Shown here piece by piece: positions 6,710-11,749 of a DNA stretch of 11,749 bases. Source of the stretch: Pyrodictiaceae archaeon (GTDB taxonomy: Archaea > Thermoproteota > Thermoprotei_A > Sulfolobales > Pyrodictiaceae). The stretch's first letter is position 1. Each line of letters starts with the position of its first letter. The stretch covers positions 1 through 11,749 of the forward strand of contig JALSNP010000045.1 in the NCBI GenBank assembly GCA_026986935.1, in the 5' to 3' direction. The notes beneath the pieces are model-generated. The model was not told the DNA's origin and searched no databases. It saw only the letters and a list, made by a program, of their open reading frames with translations. A program made the translations under genes and the position numbers.

Positions 6710-7249
6710 GTGCCTCAGACCATGAGCAGTGACGCCGAAGTCGAAAAACTCTATCTCATGGTGGAGAAGCTCATAGATAAGAACGCTAGGCAAGTATTCC
6801 AGACCTTGTTCGAGGAGGGAGAGGAGTTAACAGAGATCGATATAGCTGAGCGCACGGGGTTAAAGCTAAACGCTATACGTAGGGCCCTGAACCTCCTCGC
6901 CGAGCAAGGCCTCGTAATATATCGCCGCCAGAAGCACCTAGAGAAGAACAGGCTCATCTTCTACTGGAAGGTTAACTACGAAGCCCTCCCCGCGATCATC
7001 GAGGCCCGGAAGAAGGCAGCACTCGATAAGCTAAAGACGCTGCTCAGCAAGGAGGAGGCTAACACGTACTACGTGTGCCCAAATGACGGGACACGCTACA
7101 CCTTCGAGGAGGCACTAGAGCACGAGTTCACATGCCCTCGTTGCGGCTCAATGCTTGTACCCGACCAGGACCGTGAGCTTAGAATACAATTGCTACGCCA
7201 ATACATTGCCATGCTGGAGGCAGAGATGAATGAATCCAAGCCTAGTTGA
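6710..7249 (+). CDS. tfe: Transcription factor E alpha subunit (TFE)
   Basis: The 179-residue protein has the TFE layout: an N-terminal extended winged helix (about 12-95, with TEIDIAERTGLKLNAIRRAL in the helix-turn-helix and YWKV at the wing end) and a C-terminal zinc ribbon (about 119-150) followed by a helical tail. TFE joins TBP, TFB and RNA polymerase at the promoter and stabilises the melted bubble. The ribbon has only three cysteines (C123, C142, C145), with CPND where CPxC would be expected; Sulfolobus TFE as I recall has CPQD at the same place, so this is a crenarchaeal trait rather than damage. Start: GTG 6710 is preceded by AGGAG at 6691-6695, rather far; ATG 6722 (residue 5) is an alternative. 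The gene end overlaps the methyltransferase start by 20 bases. Confidence 0.92.
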   Translation: MPQTMSSDAEVEKLYLMVEKLIDKNARQVFQTLFEEGEELTEIDIAERTGLKLNAIRRALNLLAEQGLVIYRRQKHLEKNRLIFYWKVNYEALPAIIEARKKAALDKLKTLLSKEEANTYYVCPNDGTRYTFEEALEHEFTCPRCGSMLVPDQDRELRIQLLRQYIAMLEAEMNESKPS

Positions 7250-8186
7250 CCTATTCTCGGGCGCAGGCGGCTTTGCCGAGGGGTTTCGTCAAGCAGGGTT
7301 CCGTGTACTCCTAGGAGTGGATAACGATCCTGCAGCCATTCGTAGCTTTAAAGCAAATTTCCCCGAAGCCGTGGCACTAGCCATGGATATTAAAGAAGTG
7401 AGCGGGGCCCTCATAGAGAGGCTTGTCGGCAAACCCGATGTCATTATAGGTAGTCCTCCATGCGAGCCCTATACCGGTGCTAATCCTCGTAGAAAAAAGA
7501 ACCCCGTGGATAGGCTCTACGAGGATCCTGCTGGCCAGCTTGTTATACACTTTGCACGCATAGTTGGCGAGCTAAAGCCCCGCGTATTCGTGATGGAGAA
7601 CGTGCCGGGTATTCTTGATGTAGAGAAAGAGATAAGAAGAATATTTAGGGACGCTGGCTACGAGGAAATATACTTCAATGTGCTCCGAGCAGAAGACTAT
7701 GGAACACCTAGTCATAGGCTCAGAGTATTCGTGTCAAATATACGGATAGACCCCCCGAAGAACAAGAGGAGAATAAGTGTTGAAGAAGCCCTTAGGGATC
7801 TACCGCCACCTGGCGCCGAGCTGCCCTTAAACCATGAACCGCCCAGCATGAGTGCTAGAAAGGTTAAAAGAATTGCAAAGCTGCGCTGGGGGCAAGCCCT
7901 CATATACTACGAGGGAGCCGAGGGTAAACGACTGCCTAACCTTATACGCTTAGATCCCCATAGACACGCTCCAACGGTGCTAGGATCTAGTAGGTTCATA
8001 CATCCTTACGAGAACAGGTTCTTAACGGTAAGAGAACAGGCGAGGCTCATGGGGTTCCCCGATGACCACGTATTCCTGGGAGGAAGGGATGAGCAATATA
8101 ACCAGGTTGGTGAAGCTGTTCCAGTCCCACTAGCTAGAGCTATAGCAGAGGTTGTTCTAAGAAAACTACGACAGGGATCTAGCTAA
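7230..8186 (+). CDS. C5-cytosine methyltransferase (solitary; DNA assumed, RNA not excluded)
   Basis: The 318-residue protein carries the ordered motifs of the C5-cytosine methyltransferase fold: motif I DLFSGAGGFAEGF (7-19, SAM binding), D31 in motif II, motif IV GSPPCEPYTG (74-83, catalytic C78), motif VI ENVPG (123-127), motif VIII HRLRVFV (162-168), a region of about 185-255 in the target-recognition position, motif IX-like REQARLMGFP (268-277) and motif X QVGEAVPVPLARAIAEVV (292-309). Motif IV is unusual: PPCE followed by PYT and then NPRRKK, where DNA enzymes normally have PPCQ-FS. No restriction enzyme is adjacent, so it is not an evident restriction-modification system. The ATG lies 20 bases inside tfe with GGAGG at 7216-7220, so it is translationally coupled to a general transcription factor. 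Its 3' end overlaps the minus-strand neighbour by 21 bases. Confidence 0.88.
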   Translation: MNPSLVDLFSGAGGFAEGFRQAGFRVLLGVDNDPAAIRSFKANFPEAVALAMDIKEVSGALIERLVGKPDVIIGSPPCEPYTGANPRRKKNPVDRLYEDPAGQLVIHFARIVGELKPRVFVMENVPGILDVEKEIRRIFRDAGYEEIYFNVLRAEDYGTPSHRLRVFVSNIRIDPPKNKRRISVEEALRDLPPPGAELPLNHEPPSMSARKVKRIAKLRWGQALIYYEGAEGKRLPNLIRLDPHRHAPTVLGSSRFIHPYENRFLTVREQARLMGFPDDHVFLGGRDEQYNQVGEAVPVPLARAIAEVVLRKLRQGSS

Positions 8187-8630
8187 TGGGTAAAGTATTA
8201 TTGCGGCCTCTGCTATGGGGCCAACCCTGGCCTCCAAGCCTGCTGGGTAAAGAGACTCACCTAGCCCCGCAACATCCCTTCCAGGAGACGCCTCAGTTCC
8301 ACCAAACACTAAGAGCGCCTTCCCAGCATCGCTACTCAGCCTCGCTATTATATCGTCTACGCTTACTACCTCTCCATAGTCGCGCGAAACTATGATAACC
8401 TTATCCGGGCCAAATACCTCGACAACATCCTTTACATGGGGCAGCACATAAAATCCCCTGTTTAAACGCAAAGCCATCCGCATTACATCAGGCACTCCAC
8501 TTGATGCAGCAGCCCCATAGAGTTTTGTCGCTATAAACTGTCTCAAACCAAGACCGTAGACTAGACGAGCCATATCAATTAATCGCTGAGCGCTTGACAC
8601 ATCGTGAAGAGCTACTAGGATCTCCACCAT
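8166..8630 (-). CDS. SPOUT-like archaeal protein (DUF2122/COG4080-type), putative RNA methyltransferase
   Basis: This 154-residue protein opens with a strand (MVEILVALHD) and shows a Rossmann-like alternation. A C-terminal block has a strand plus glycine loop (ALLVFGGTEASPG, 105-117) and then ARVGPIAEAAIILYPLA (134-150). That pattern parallels the SPOUT knot of Trm56 in the same window (VVGAEKVPP then IGNQPHSEVAALAIF). I recall this family as COG4080/DUF2122, labelled at different times as RecB-like nuclease or predicted SPOUT RNA methylase; I see no nuclease motif and favour the latter. Start: ATG 8628-8630 is preceded by GGAGAGG four bases away. A GTG at 8640-8642 would add four residues but consists of that ribosome site itself. 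A TTTTAA box near 8663-8671 fits this promoter. The 3' end overlaps the cytosine methyltransferase convergently by 21 bases. The RNA target is unknown. Confidence 0.72.
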   Translation of the reverse strand: MVEILVALHDVSSAQRLIDMARLVYGLGLRQFIATKLYGAAASSGVPDVMRMALRLNRGFYVLPHVKDVVEVFGPDKVIIVSRDYGEVVSVDDIIARLSSDAGKALLVFGGTEASPGRDVAGLGESLYPAGLEARVGPIAEAAIILYPLARSLS

Positions 8631-8750
8631 GTCCCTCTCCACGCTATATCGGGCGCCAGGAGGTGGTTAAAAGATTAAAATTATTGCTACATCACCGTGG
8701 TTTCCCCATAAAGTCTAGGAGGAAAGGGGGGCTCAGAACTTAAAGGTGTC

Positions 8751-8764
8751 AACACACGTGTTTT
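8751..8764. repeat. Palindrome ACACGTGT with extended arms, candidate operator
   Basis: AACACACGTGTTTT contains a perfect 8-base palindrome (8754-8761); pairing resumes for the outer two bases on each side after one mismatched pair. It lies about 70 bases upstream of the TATA box of the ribbon-helix-helix gene. A regulatory role is inference. Confidence 0.3.
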
Positions 8765-8812
8765 CAGCGAGTACAGCCCTCAGCATTCCCCGAGGCCAGG
8801 GTCAGTTATCCT

Positions 8813-8828
8813 AACCCTAATTGGGGTT
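8813..8828. promoter_or_regulatory. 16-base near-perfect palindrome upstream of TATA box, candidate operator
   Basis: AACCCTAATTGGGGTT reads the same on both strands except for one T/G pair (seven of eight pairs match). It ends five bases before the TATA box of the following gene, where a bound protein would cover the TFB recognition region. Because the downstream gene encodes a ribbon-helix-helix protein, which usually binds short inverted repeats as a dimer, autoregulation is plausible. Confidence 0.4.
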
Positions 8829-8833
8829 TCTCC

Positions 8834-8858
8834 TATAAAAATCGTGTAGAGAGGAGAG
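8834..8858 (+). promoter_or_regulatory. TATA box and purine-rich ribosome site of the ribbon-helix-helix gene
   Basis: TATAAAAA at 8834-8841 is preceded by pyrimidine-rich TTTCTCC. GAGAGGAGAGAG at about 8847-8858 lies 11 bases before the ATG at 8870. Normal TATA spacing would start transcription near 8860-8865, after the purine tract, so the mRNA may be almost leaderless; otherwise the start is unusually close to the box. Confidence 0.5.
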
Positions 8859-8869
8859 AGTGGTATGCT

Positions 8870-9637
8870 ATGGCGAAGAAGGAGAGAATTATAGCGATTC
8901 GTCTCCCCGAGGACGTTTATAGAGAGTTAGAGCAGAGGGCCAGAAGGCTTGGATACAGCCTCTTAAGCGATTACTTGAGAGACATTATTTATAGAGAGCT
9001 AGGATACAAGGATAAAGAAGAGTATACGAGAAGAATAGTTGAGGAAATCCTTGAGTCAAGGCTCTCCGCGCTTGGAAAAGTACAAGACGCTGAGAAAATC
9101 GCGGCGAGGCTCGAGAAGAGGCTACAAGATCTCATAAATCCCTGGACGGCAAAGATAGATCAATTATCGAACCGGGTAGCAGAGCTCTATGAAAAAATAG
9201 AGACCTTGGAGGAGAAAATCAAGTCGCTGGAGGAAGCAGAGGCCTCTAAGAGAGAGCAGGTGCAAAGGTACAGAGCACCAGTGGAGTCCAGGAGGGAGCC
9301 CAGGAGGAGGACTGCTATAGAGAGGCTACGCGAACAAGGGGTAGTGTTTGAGCATGATGTGCAATGGCTACGTGATAGGGATGCTTTTTTCGAGAGGCTC
9401 AGGAGAGAGGGGGCGATCATTCTTAACATTGGTGGTGAACGAGTAGCAGTTGATCCTTCATTTTGGCAAAATTTTAGAGAAAAAGTCGAGCAGCTACCCA
9501 CGCCTAATGACGAAGAGGCGAGAATTCTGCTAACGGAGCAACAATACCAGCTGTTTAGGAAGCTTAAGGAAAGCGGTCTCATATTCTTTGATGCATCGAG
9601 GAGGGCTTGGAGATTTGTTGAAGAGGTTAAGAAGTGA
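8870..9637 (+). CDS. Ribbon-helix-helix DNA-binding protein with coiled coil and unknown C-terminal domain
   Basis: The 255-residue protein has three parts. Residues about 5-46 are a CopG/MetJ-like ribbon-helix-helix: strand RIIAIRLPED, then helices VYRELEQRARRLG and LSDYLRDIIYRELG. Residues about 50-130 form a long charged helical region with heptad-like spacing, most clearly in 94-128, so a parallel coiled coil is likely. After a basic linker (132-149), residues 150-255 form a domain I do not recognise. It has helix-plus-strand units ending in REQGVVFEHDV, RREGAIILNI and KESGLIFFDA, which look like degenerate repeats. The ribbon-helix-helix predicts a dimer binding inverted-repeat DNA; two palindromes lie upstream. 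The role could be a transcription factor, a nucleoid or segregation protein, or an accessory to another complex; I cannot choose. ATG 8870 is used; ATG 8865 is out of frame. Confidence 0.72.
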   Translation: MAKKERIIAIRLPEDVYRELEQRARRLGYSLLSDYLRDIIYRELGYKDKEEYTRRIVEEILESRLSALGKVQDAEKIAARLEKRLQDLINPWTAKIDQLSNRVAELYEKIETLEEKIKSLEEAEASKREQVQRYRAPVESRREPRRRTAIERLREQGVVFEHDVQWLRDRDAFFERLRREGAIILNIGGERVAVDPSFWQNFREKVEQLPTPNDEEARILLTEQQYQLFRKLKESGLIFFDASRRAWRFVEEVKK

Positions 9638-9672
9638 CTAGTGCCTCGGAGCCAAGTCATTCATCACTATAT

Positions 9673-9700
9673 GGGGCTTTAGCTCCCTGTTCCCGTTTTT
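9673..9700 (+). terminator. Possible terminator of the ribbon-helix-helix gene
   Basis: GGGGCTTTAGCTCCC (9673-9687) can form a short imperfect stem, and a run of five T follows at 9696-9700 in the spacer after the stop at 9637. T-rich runs promote termination in archaea. The stem is weak. Confidence 0.3.
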
Positions 9701-9701
9701 G

Positions 9702-9797
9702 TCAGACGCTGGCGTATTCTTCATAGGCTTTAGAGGGGCTCGATAAAGGGGCGAAATTCTTCATCCCAGGGGTATCTGATCGGCTGTAATACTTCAT
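9702..9797 (-). CDS. Possible small protein, 31 codons, in the convergent spacer
   Basis: On the minus strand the ATG at 9795-9797 opens a 31-codon frame ending in TGA at 9702-9704. Its residues are varied and not low-complexity (it begins MKYYSRSDTPG and ends AYEEYASV). After the TGA the same frame continues for 14 codons of hydrophilic sequence (QKREQGAKAPYSDE) to a second TGA at 9657-9659. No clear ribosome site is seen, only GGGG at 9800-9803 a few bases upstream. It lies downstream of adenosylhomocysteinase on the same strand and could be cotranscribed. I recognise no family. It may be chance; the apparent coding character on both sides of the TGA is the only argument for it. Confidence 0.18.
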   Translation of the reverse strand: MKYYSRSDTPGMKNFAPLSSPSKAYEEYASV

Positions 9798-9867
9798 TGC
9801 CCCGTTTCTACACCCTATGTATGAAAATGGATGTAATAAAAGCTAGGGCTAAGCCTTTGCCGGGTTA

Positions 9868-11124
9868 TTAGAGCTGCCAGCTCTGAAGGTACTCAAGCTG
9901 TTCAGGTGTCAGCGAGTCTATCTCTATCCCCATTGCTTTGAGCTTGAGCCTTGCCACTTCCTGGTCTATTTCATCAGGTACTTTGTAGACCCGTTTCTCA
10001 AGCCTATCCCTGTTCTTAACAATATACTCGACAGCCAGAGCTTGGTTTGCAAAACTCATATCCATTACTTCACTAGGATGGCCCTCAGCAGCGACCAGGT
10101 TTACTAGTCTACCCTCTGCTAACAAGTATAATCGACGACCATCCCTAAGCTTGTACTCGGTGACGTATTTCCTTATACTCCTCTTCGATACAGCCATCTC
10201 CTCTAGATCGGGTATCCATATCTCAACATTAAAGTGCCCTGCATTAGCAAGTATAGCGCCATCCTTCATAAGCTCGAAGTGCTCTCTCCTAATAACCTTC
10301 TTGTTACCAGTAGCTGTGATAAACACGTCACCTATCTTAGCTGCTTCTCTTAGCGGCATCACGTCAAAACCGTCCATAACCGCTTCAAGGGCCTTAATAG
10401 GGTCGACCTCTGTTACGATTACTCTCGCACCTAGCCCCCTAGCTCTTATGGCAATGCCTCTACCGACCCAGCCATACCCTGCAACAACTACCTTCTTGCC
10501 AGCAAACAGTATGTTGGTGGCCCTCATTATACCGTCTAAAGCGCTTTGCCCAGTACCATACCTGTTATCAAACATCATCTTTGTCCGGGCATCATTCACA
10601 GCAATAGCGGGGTACCTAAGAACCCCCTGCCTCTCCATAGCGCGTAACCTTATGACACCGGTAGTGGTCTCCTCTGTACCACCCCAAACTTTCTCAGCTA
10701 CCTCCTGGAACTCCTTATGCAGAGTTGCGTGCAAATCTCCTCCATCATCTATGACGATATTGGGCTCGTTCCTAGCAACCCACCTTATACAATCAAAATA
10801 CTCGGTATCACTCATTCCTCTCCAAGCACACACCTCTATACCATCCTCGGAGGAAAGAGCCGCAGCAACATCGTCTTGCGTGCTAAGAGGATTACTAGCC
10901 GCAAGAAATACCCGGGCACCACCACGGACCAGCGTCCTCACAAGCGCTGCTGTCTCCTTAGTAACATGGAGAACAGCGCCAACAACTACACCCTCGAGAG
11001 GCTTCTCGCGCACAAACCTTTCACGAATAAACCTAGATACAACAGGCATATGATGCTCCGCCCACTCTATCTGAACAACACCCTGACTAGCTAGCCGAGG
11101 ATCCCTTATCCTTGACATACCCAT
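9868..11124 (-). CDS. ahcY: Adenosylhomocysteinase (S-adenosyl-L-homocysteine hydrolase)
   Basis: The 418-residue protein hydrolyses S-adenosylhomocysteine to adenosine and homocysteine using bound NAD, relieving product inhibition of methyltransferases. Visible family motifs are DDGGDLH (126-132), GGTEETTTG (148-156), NDARTKMMFDNRYG (177-190, with the substrate-site Lys and Asp), the NAD glycine motif GYGWVGRG (216-223), ATGNK (271-275), AGHFNVEI (295-302) and EGHPSEVMDMSFANQ (347-361). Like other archaeal forms it ends soon after LTPEQLEYLQSW and lacks the Lys/Tyr C-terminal tail of eukaryotic enzymes. Ribosome site GGAGGG (11128-11133) is three bases from ATG 11124 and nine from ATG 11118 (residue 3), so the shorter start is equally or more likely. 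An AT box at about 11163-11170 fits a promoter. It follows the tRNA gene on the same strand but has its own promoter. Confidence 0.96.
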   Translation of the reverse strand: MGMSRIRDPRLASQGVVQIEWAEHHMPVVSRFIRERFVREKPLEGVVVGAVLHVTKETAALVRTLVRGGARVFLAASNPLSTQDDVAAALSSEDGIEVCAWRGMSDTEYFDCIRWVARNEPNIVIDDGGDLHATLHKEFQEVAEKVWGGTEETTTGVIRLRAMERQGVLRYPAIAVNDARTKMMFDNRYGTGQSALDGIMRATNILFAGKKVVVAGYGWVGRGIAIRARGLGARVIVTEVDPIKALEAVMDGFDVMPLREAAKIGDVFITATGNKKVIRREHFELMKDGAILANAGHFNVEIWIPDLEEMAVSKRSIRKYVTEYKLRDGRRLYLLAEGRLVNLVAAEGHPSEVMDMSFANQALAVEYIVKNRDRLEKRVYKVPDEIDQEVARLKLKAMGIEIDSLTPEQLEYLQSWQL

Positions 11125-11127
11125 ACA

Positions 11128-11170
11128 CCCTCCAGATCTCTAGGCTACAGGACAAGAGGTAGAAAATAAG
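11128..11170 (-). promoter_or_regulatory. Promoter box and ribosome site of ahcY
   Basis: On the minus strand CTTATTTTCT (11161-11170) would start transcription near 11139-11143. GGAGGG at 11128-11133 then gives a short leader with a ribosome site. Box assignment is by eye. Confidence 0.4.
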
Positions 11171-11285
11171 AGCAAAGCCCTAGAGAAGAGAACAACCACC
11201 TCTCCACTTTAATACCACGTTACAGAATAACCGTACAAAGAGAACACAATGGGCACCAAACCCTTGCTAAGAAGTAGTAAGTAGT

Positions 11286-11362
11286 TGGTGGGCCCGGGGG
11301 GATTCGAACCCCCGACCACCCGGTTATGAGCCGGGCGCTCTACCGGGCTGAGCTACGGGCCC
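11286..11362 (-). tRNA. tRNA-Met (CAU anticodon), elongator type, CCA encoded
   Basis: The minus strand folds as a complete, intron-free cloverleaf of 77 bases including the encoded CCA (11286-11288). The acceptor stem is GGGCCCG paired with CGGGCCC, the D arm GCTC...GAGC, the anticodon stem CCCGG/CCGGG with loop CTCATAA (anticodon CAT), the variable loop TGGTC, and the T arm GGGGG/CCCCC with TTCGAAT. The G1-C72 pair and a CGG rather than GGG run in the anticodon stem argue against the initiator, whose archaeal form starts A1-U72 with three G:C pairs. An elongator tRNA-Met is the best call. A tRNA-Ile with modified C34 (agmatidine, AUA-decoding) also has a CAT anticodon and cannot be fully excluded. 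An AT-rich box A candidate (TAAAGATTATG on the minus strand, about 11387-11397) lies at suitable distance. Confidence 0.93.
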
Positions 11363-11622
11363 AGCGAACCCCAAGTAACAAATGTGCATAATCTTTAGAC
11401 CTCTTTATCAACTTATCGCTGCCCCTGTATTACACATCCCATGTGGCTATTACCATATAACTCAGGAATACAATATACAGAGAATAATACATGGCATATA
11501 CAATGACCCACGTCTACGCCGGAAATACATGGTGTTACAAAACCATTAATCATAGTATATACTCAACTAATTCTACGAGAGAACTATGCTAACACGGAAG
11601 AAAAGCCTAGAGGTGTTTAGAT
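11363..11622. other. Intergenic region between tRNA-Met and cren7
   Basis: This 260-base AT-rich spacer separates the divergent tRNA gene and cren7. It holds the tRNA box A candidate near 11387-11397, a 9-base direct repeat AATACATGG at 11486-11494 and 11524-11532, the cren7 TATA box and its ribosome site. No conserved gene is recognised in it. Confidence 0.6.
11556..11561 (+). promoter_or_regulatory. TATA box of cren7
   Basis: TATATA at 11556-11561, in AGTATATACTC, would start transcription near 11585. This leaves a leader of about 38 bases with GAGGTG at 11609-11614, eight bases before the ATG. Confidence 0.6.
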
Positions 11623-11749
11623 ATGGCGTGTGAGAAGCCTGTTAAGGTTCGTGACCCTACTACTGGTAAGGAGGTTGAGATTGTCCCTATCAAGGTGTGG
11701 CAGCTAGCGCCAAGGGGTAGGAAGGGGGTAAAGATAGGCCTATTCAAGA
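11623..11749 (+). CDS. creN7: Chromatin protein Cren7 (N-terminal 42 residues; gene continues past window)
   Basis: I translated the frame from ATG 11623 by hand. It begins MACEKPVKVRDPTTGKE and continues VEIVPIKVWQLAPRGRKGVKIGLFK to the window end. This matches Cren7, a roughly 60-residue monomeric SH3-like protein that binds and bends DNA in the minor groove and is conserved across Crenarchaeota; the stretch LAPRGRKGVKIGLFK is its hallmark. In the usual protein about 18 residues remain beyond the window edge. A TATA box at 11556 and GAGGTG at 11609-11614 support strong expression. Codons here favour T-ending choices (GTT, CCT, ACT, GGT, CGT) more than in neighbouring genes, in keeping with an abundant protein. 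It is the best taxonomic marker in the window. Confidence 0.93.
   Translation, partial: MACEKPVKVRDPTTGKEVEIVPIKVWQLAPRGRKGVKIGLFK

Noticed and set aside
7076..7144. Missing fourth zinc ligand in TFE (CPND instead of CPxC)
   Set aside because: As I recall, Sulfolobus TFE also has three cysteines (CPQD), so this is a lineage feature rather than a defect.
7230..8186. Restriction-modification system
   Set aside because: Only the methyltransferase is present; neighbours are TFE and a SPOUT-like gene, and none has a nuclease motif.
8186..8395. 69-codon plus-strand frame right after the methyltransferase
   Set aside because: It is antisense to the SPOUT-like gene, has no ribosome site and shows shadow-type composition.
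9187..9660. 157-codon minus-strand frame
   Set aside because: It is antisense to the ribbon-helix-helix/coiled-coil gene; the Ser/Leu richness reflects the Glu/Lys/Arg codons of that gene.
9697..9770. C/D box guide RNA on the minus strand (ATGAAGA boxes and CTGA)
   Set aside because: One ATGAAGA and CTGA pair has the right 12-base spacing, but ATGAAGA deviates from the C box, the other box is too far away, and no D' box is seen.
10151..11053. 300-codon plus-strand open frame
   Set aside because: It lies wholly antisense to the clearly recognised adenosylhomocysteinase gene and has no recognisable family; it is a shadow frame.
11286..11362. Initiator tRNA-Met
   Set aside because: The G1-C72 pair and the anticodon-stem sequence do not fit the archaeal initiator pattern.
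11491..11592. 33-codon plus-strand frame upstream of cren7
   Set aside because: It has no ribosome site, overlaps the cren7 promoter, and has AT-driven composition.

Overview
The window is most likely chromosomal DNA of a hyperthermophilic crenarchaeote (Thermoproteota). The strongest taxonomic marker is the right-hand gene, whose first 42 codons read as the crenarchaeal chromatin protein Cren7. A Cren-type TFE with a three-cysteine zinc ribbon, PAN, archaeal Trm56, archaeal-type S-adenosylhomocysteine hydrolase, purine-rich AGG/AGA/ATA codon use, TATA-box promoters and GGAGG-type ribosome sites agree with this. The combination suggests a member of the Desulfurococcales/Pyrodictiaceae side; that placement is inference.

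Layout. At the left edge the 5' part of a TYW3/Taw3-like wybutosine gene (minus) runs out of the window. It diverges from a PhoH-like ATPase with two KH RNA-binding modules (422-1579). Next come a short HExxH metallopeptidase gene with no canonical in-frame start (1716-2147) and a YkgJ-type cysteine-cluster protein (2239-2934). The proteasome-activating nucleotidase PAN (2987-4225, minus) faces the latter and diverges from a long plus-strand information-processing run: MBF1 (4294-4884), the GTPase HflX (5014-6156), the tRNA C56 2'-O-methyltransferase Trm56 (6102-6680), transcription factor TFE (6710-7249) and a solitary C5-cytosine methyltransferase (7230-8186). HflX/Trm56 and TFE/methyltransferase overlap, so this looks like one translationally coupled operon, with an extra TATA box in front of HflX.

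A second SPOUT-like protein lies on the minus strand (8166-8630), and its 3' end overlaps the methyltransferase. A 240-base regulatory stretch with two palindromes leads to a ribbon-helix-helix/coiled-coil protein (8870-9637). A 230-base convergent spacer separates this from adenosylhomocysteinase (9868-11124, minus). Upstream of that are an elongator-type tRNA-Met(CAU) gene with encoded CCA (11286-11362, minus) and a 260-base spacer carrying the tRNA and Cren7 promoters.

Functional themes are RNA modification (Taw3, Trm56, the SPOUT-like protein, possibly the cytosine methyltransferase), transcription and translation control (MBF1, TFE, HflX, PhoH-KH), SAM metabolism (SAH hydrolase clears the by-product of all these methyltransferases), proteostasis (PAN) and chromatin (Cren7). 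Most of this is conserved crenarchaeal core. The less ordinary parts are the ribbon-helix-helix protein with candidate operators, the metallopeptidase start, the PAN tail, the methyltransferase motif IV, and a short interrupted reading frame at 9657-9797. I found no CRISPR array, insertion sequence or integrase.
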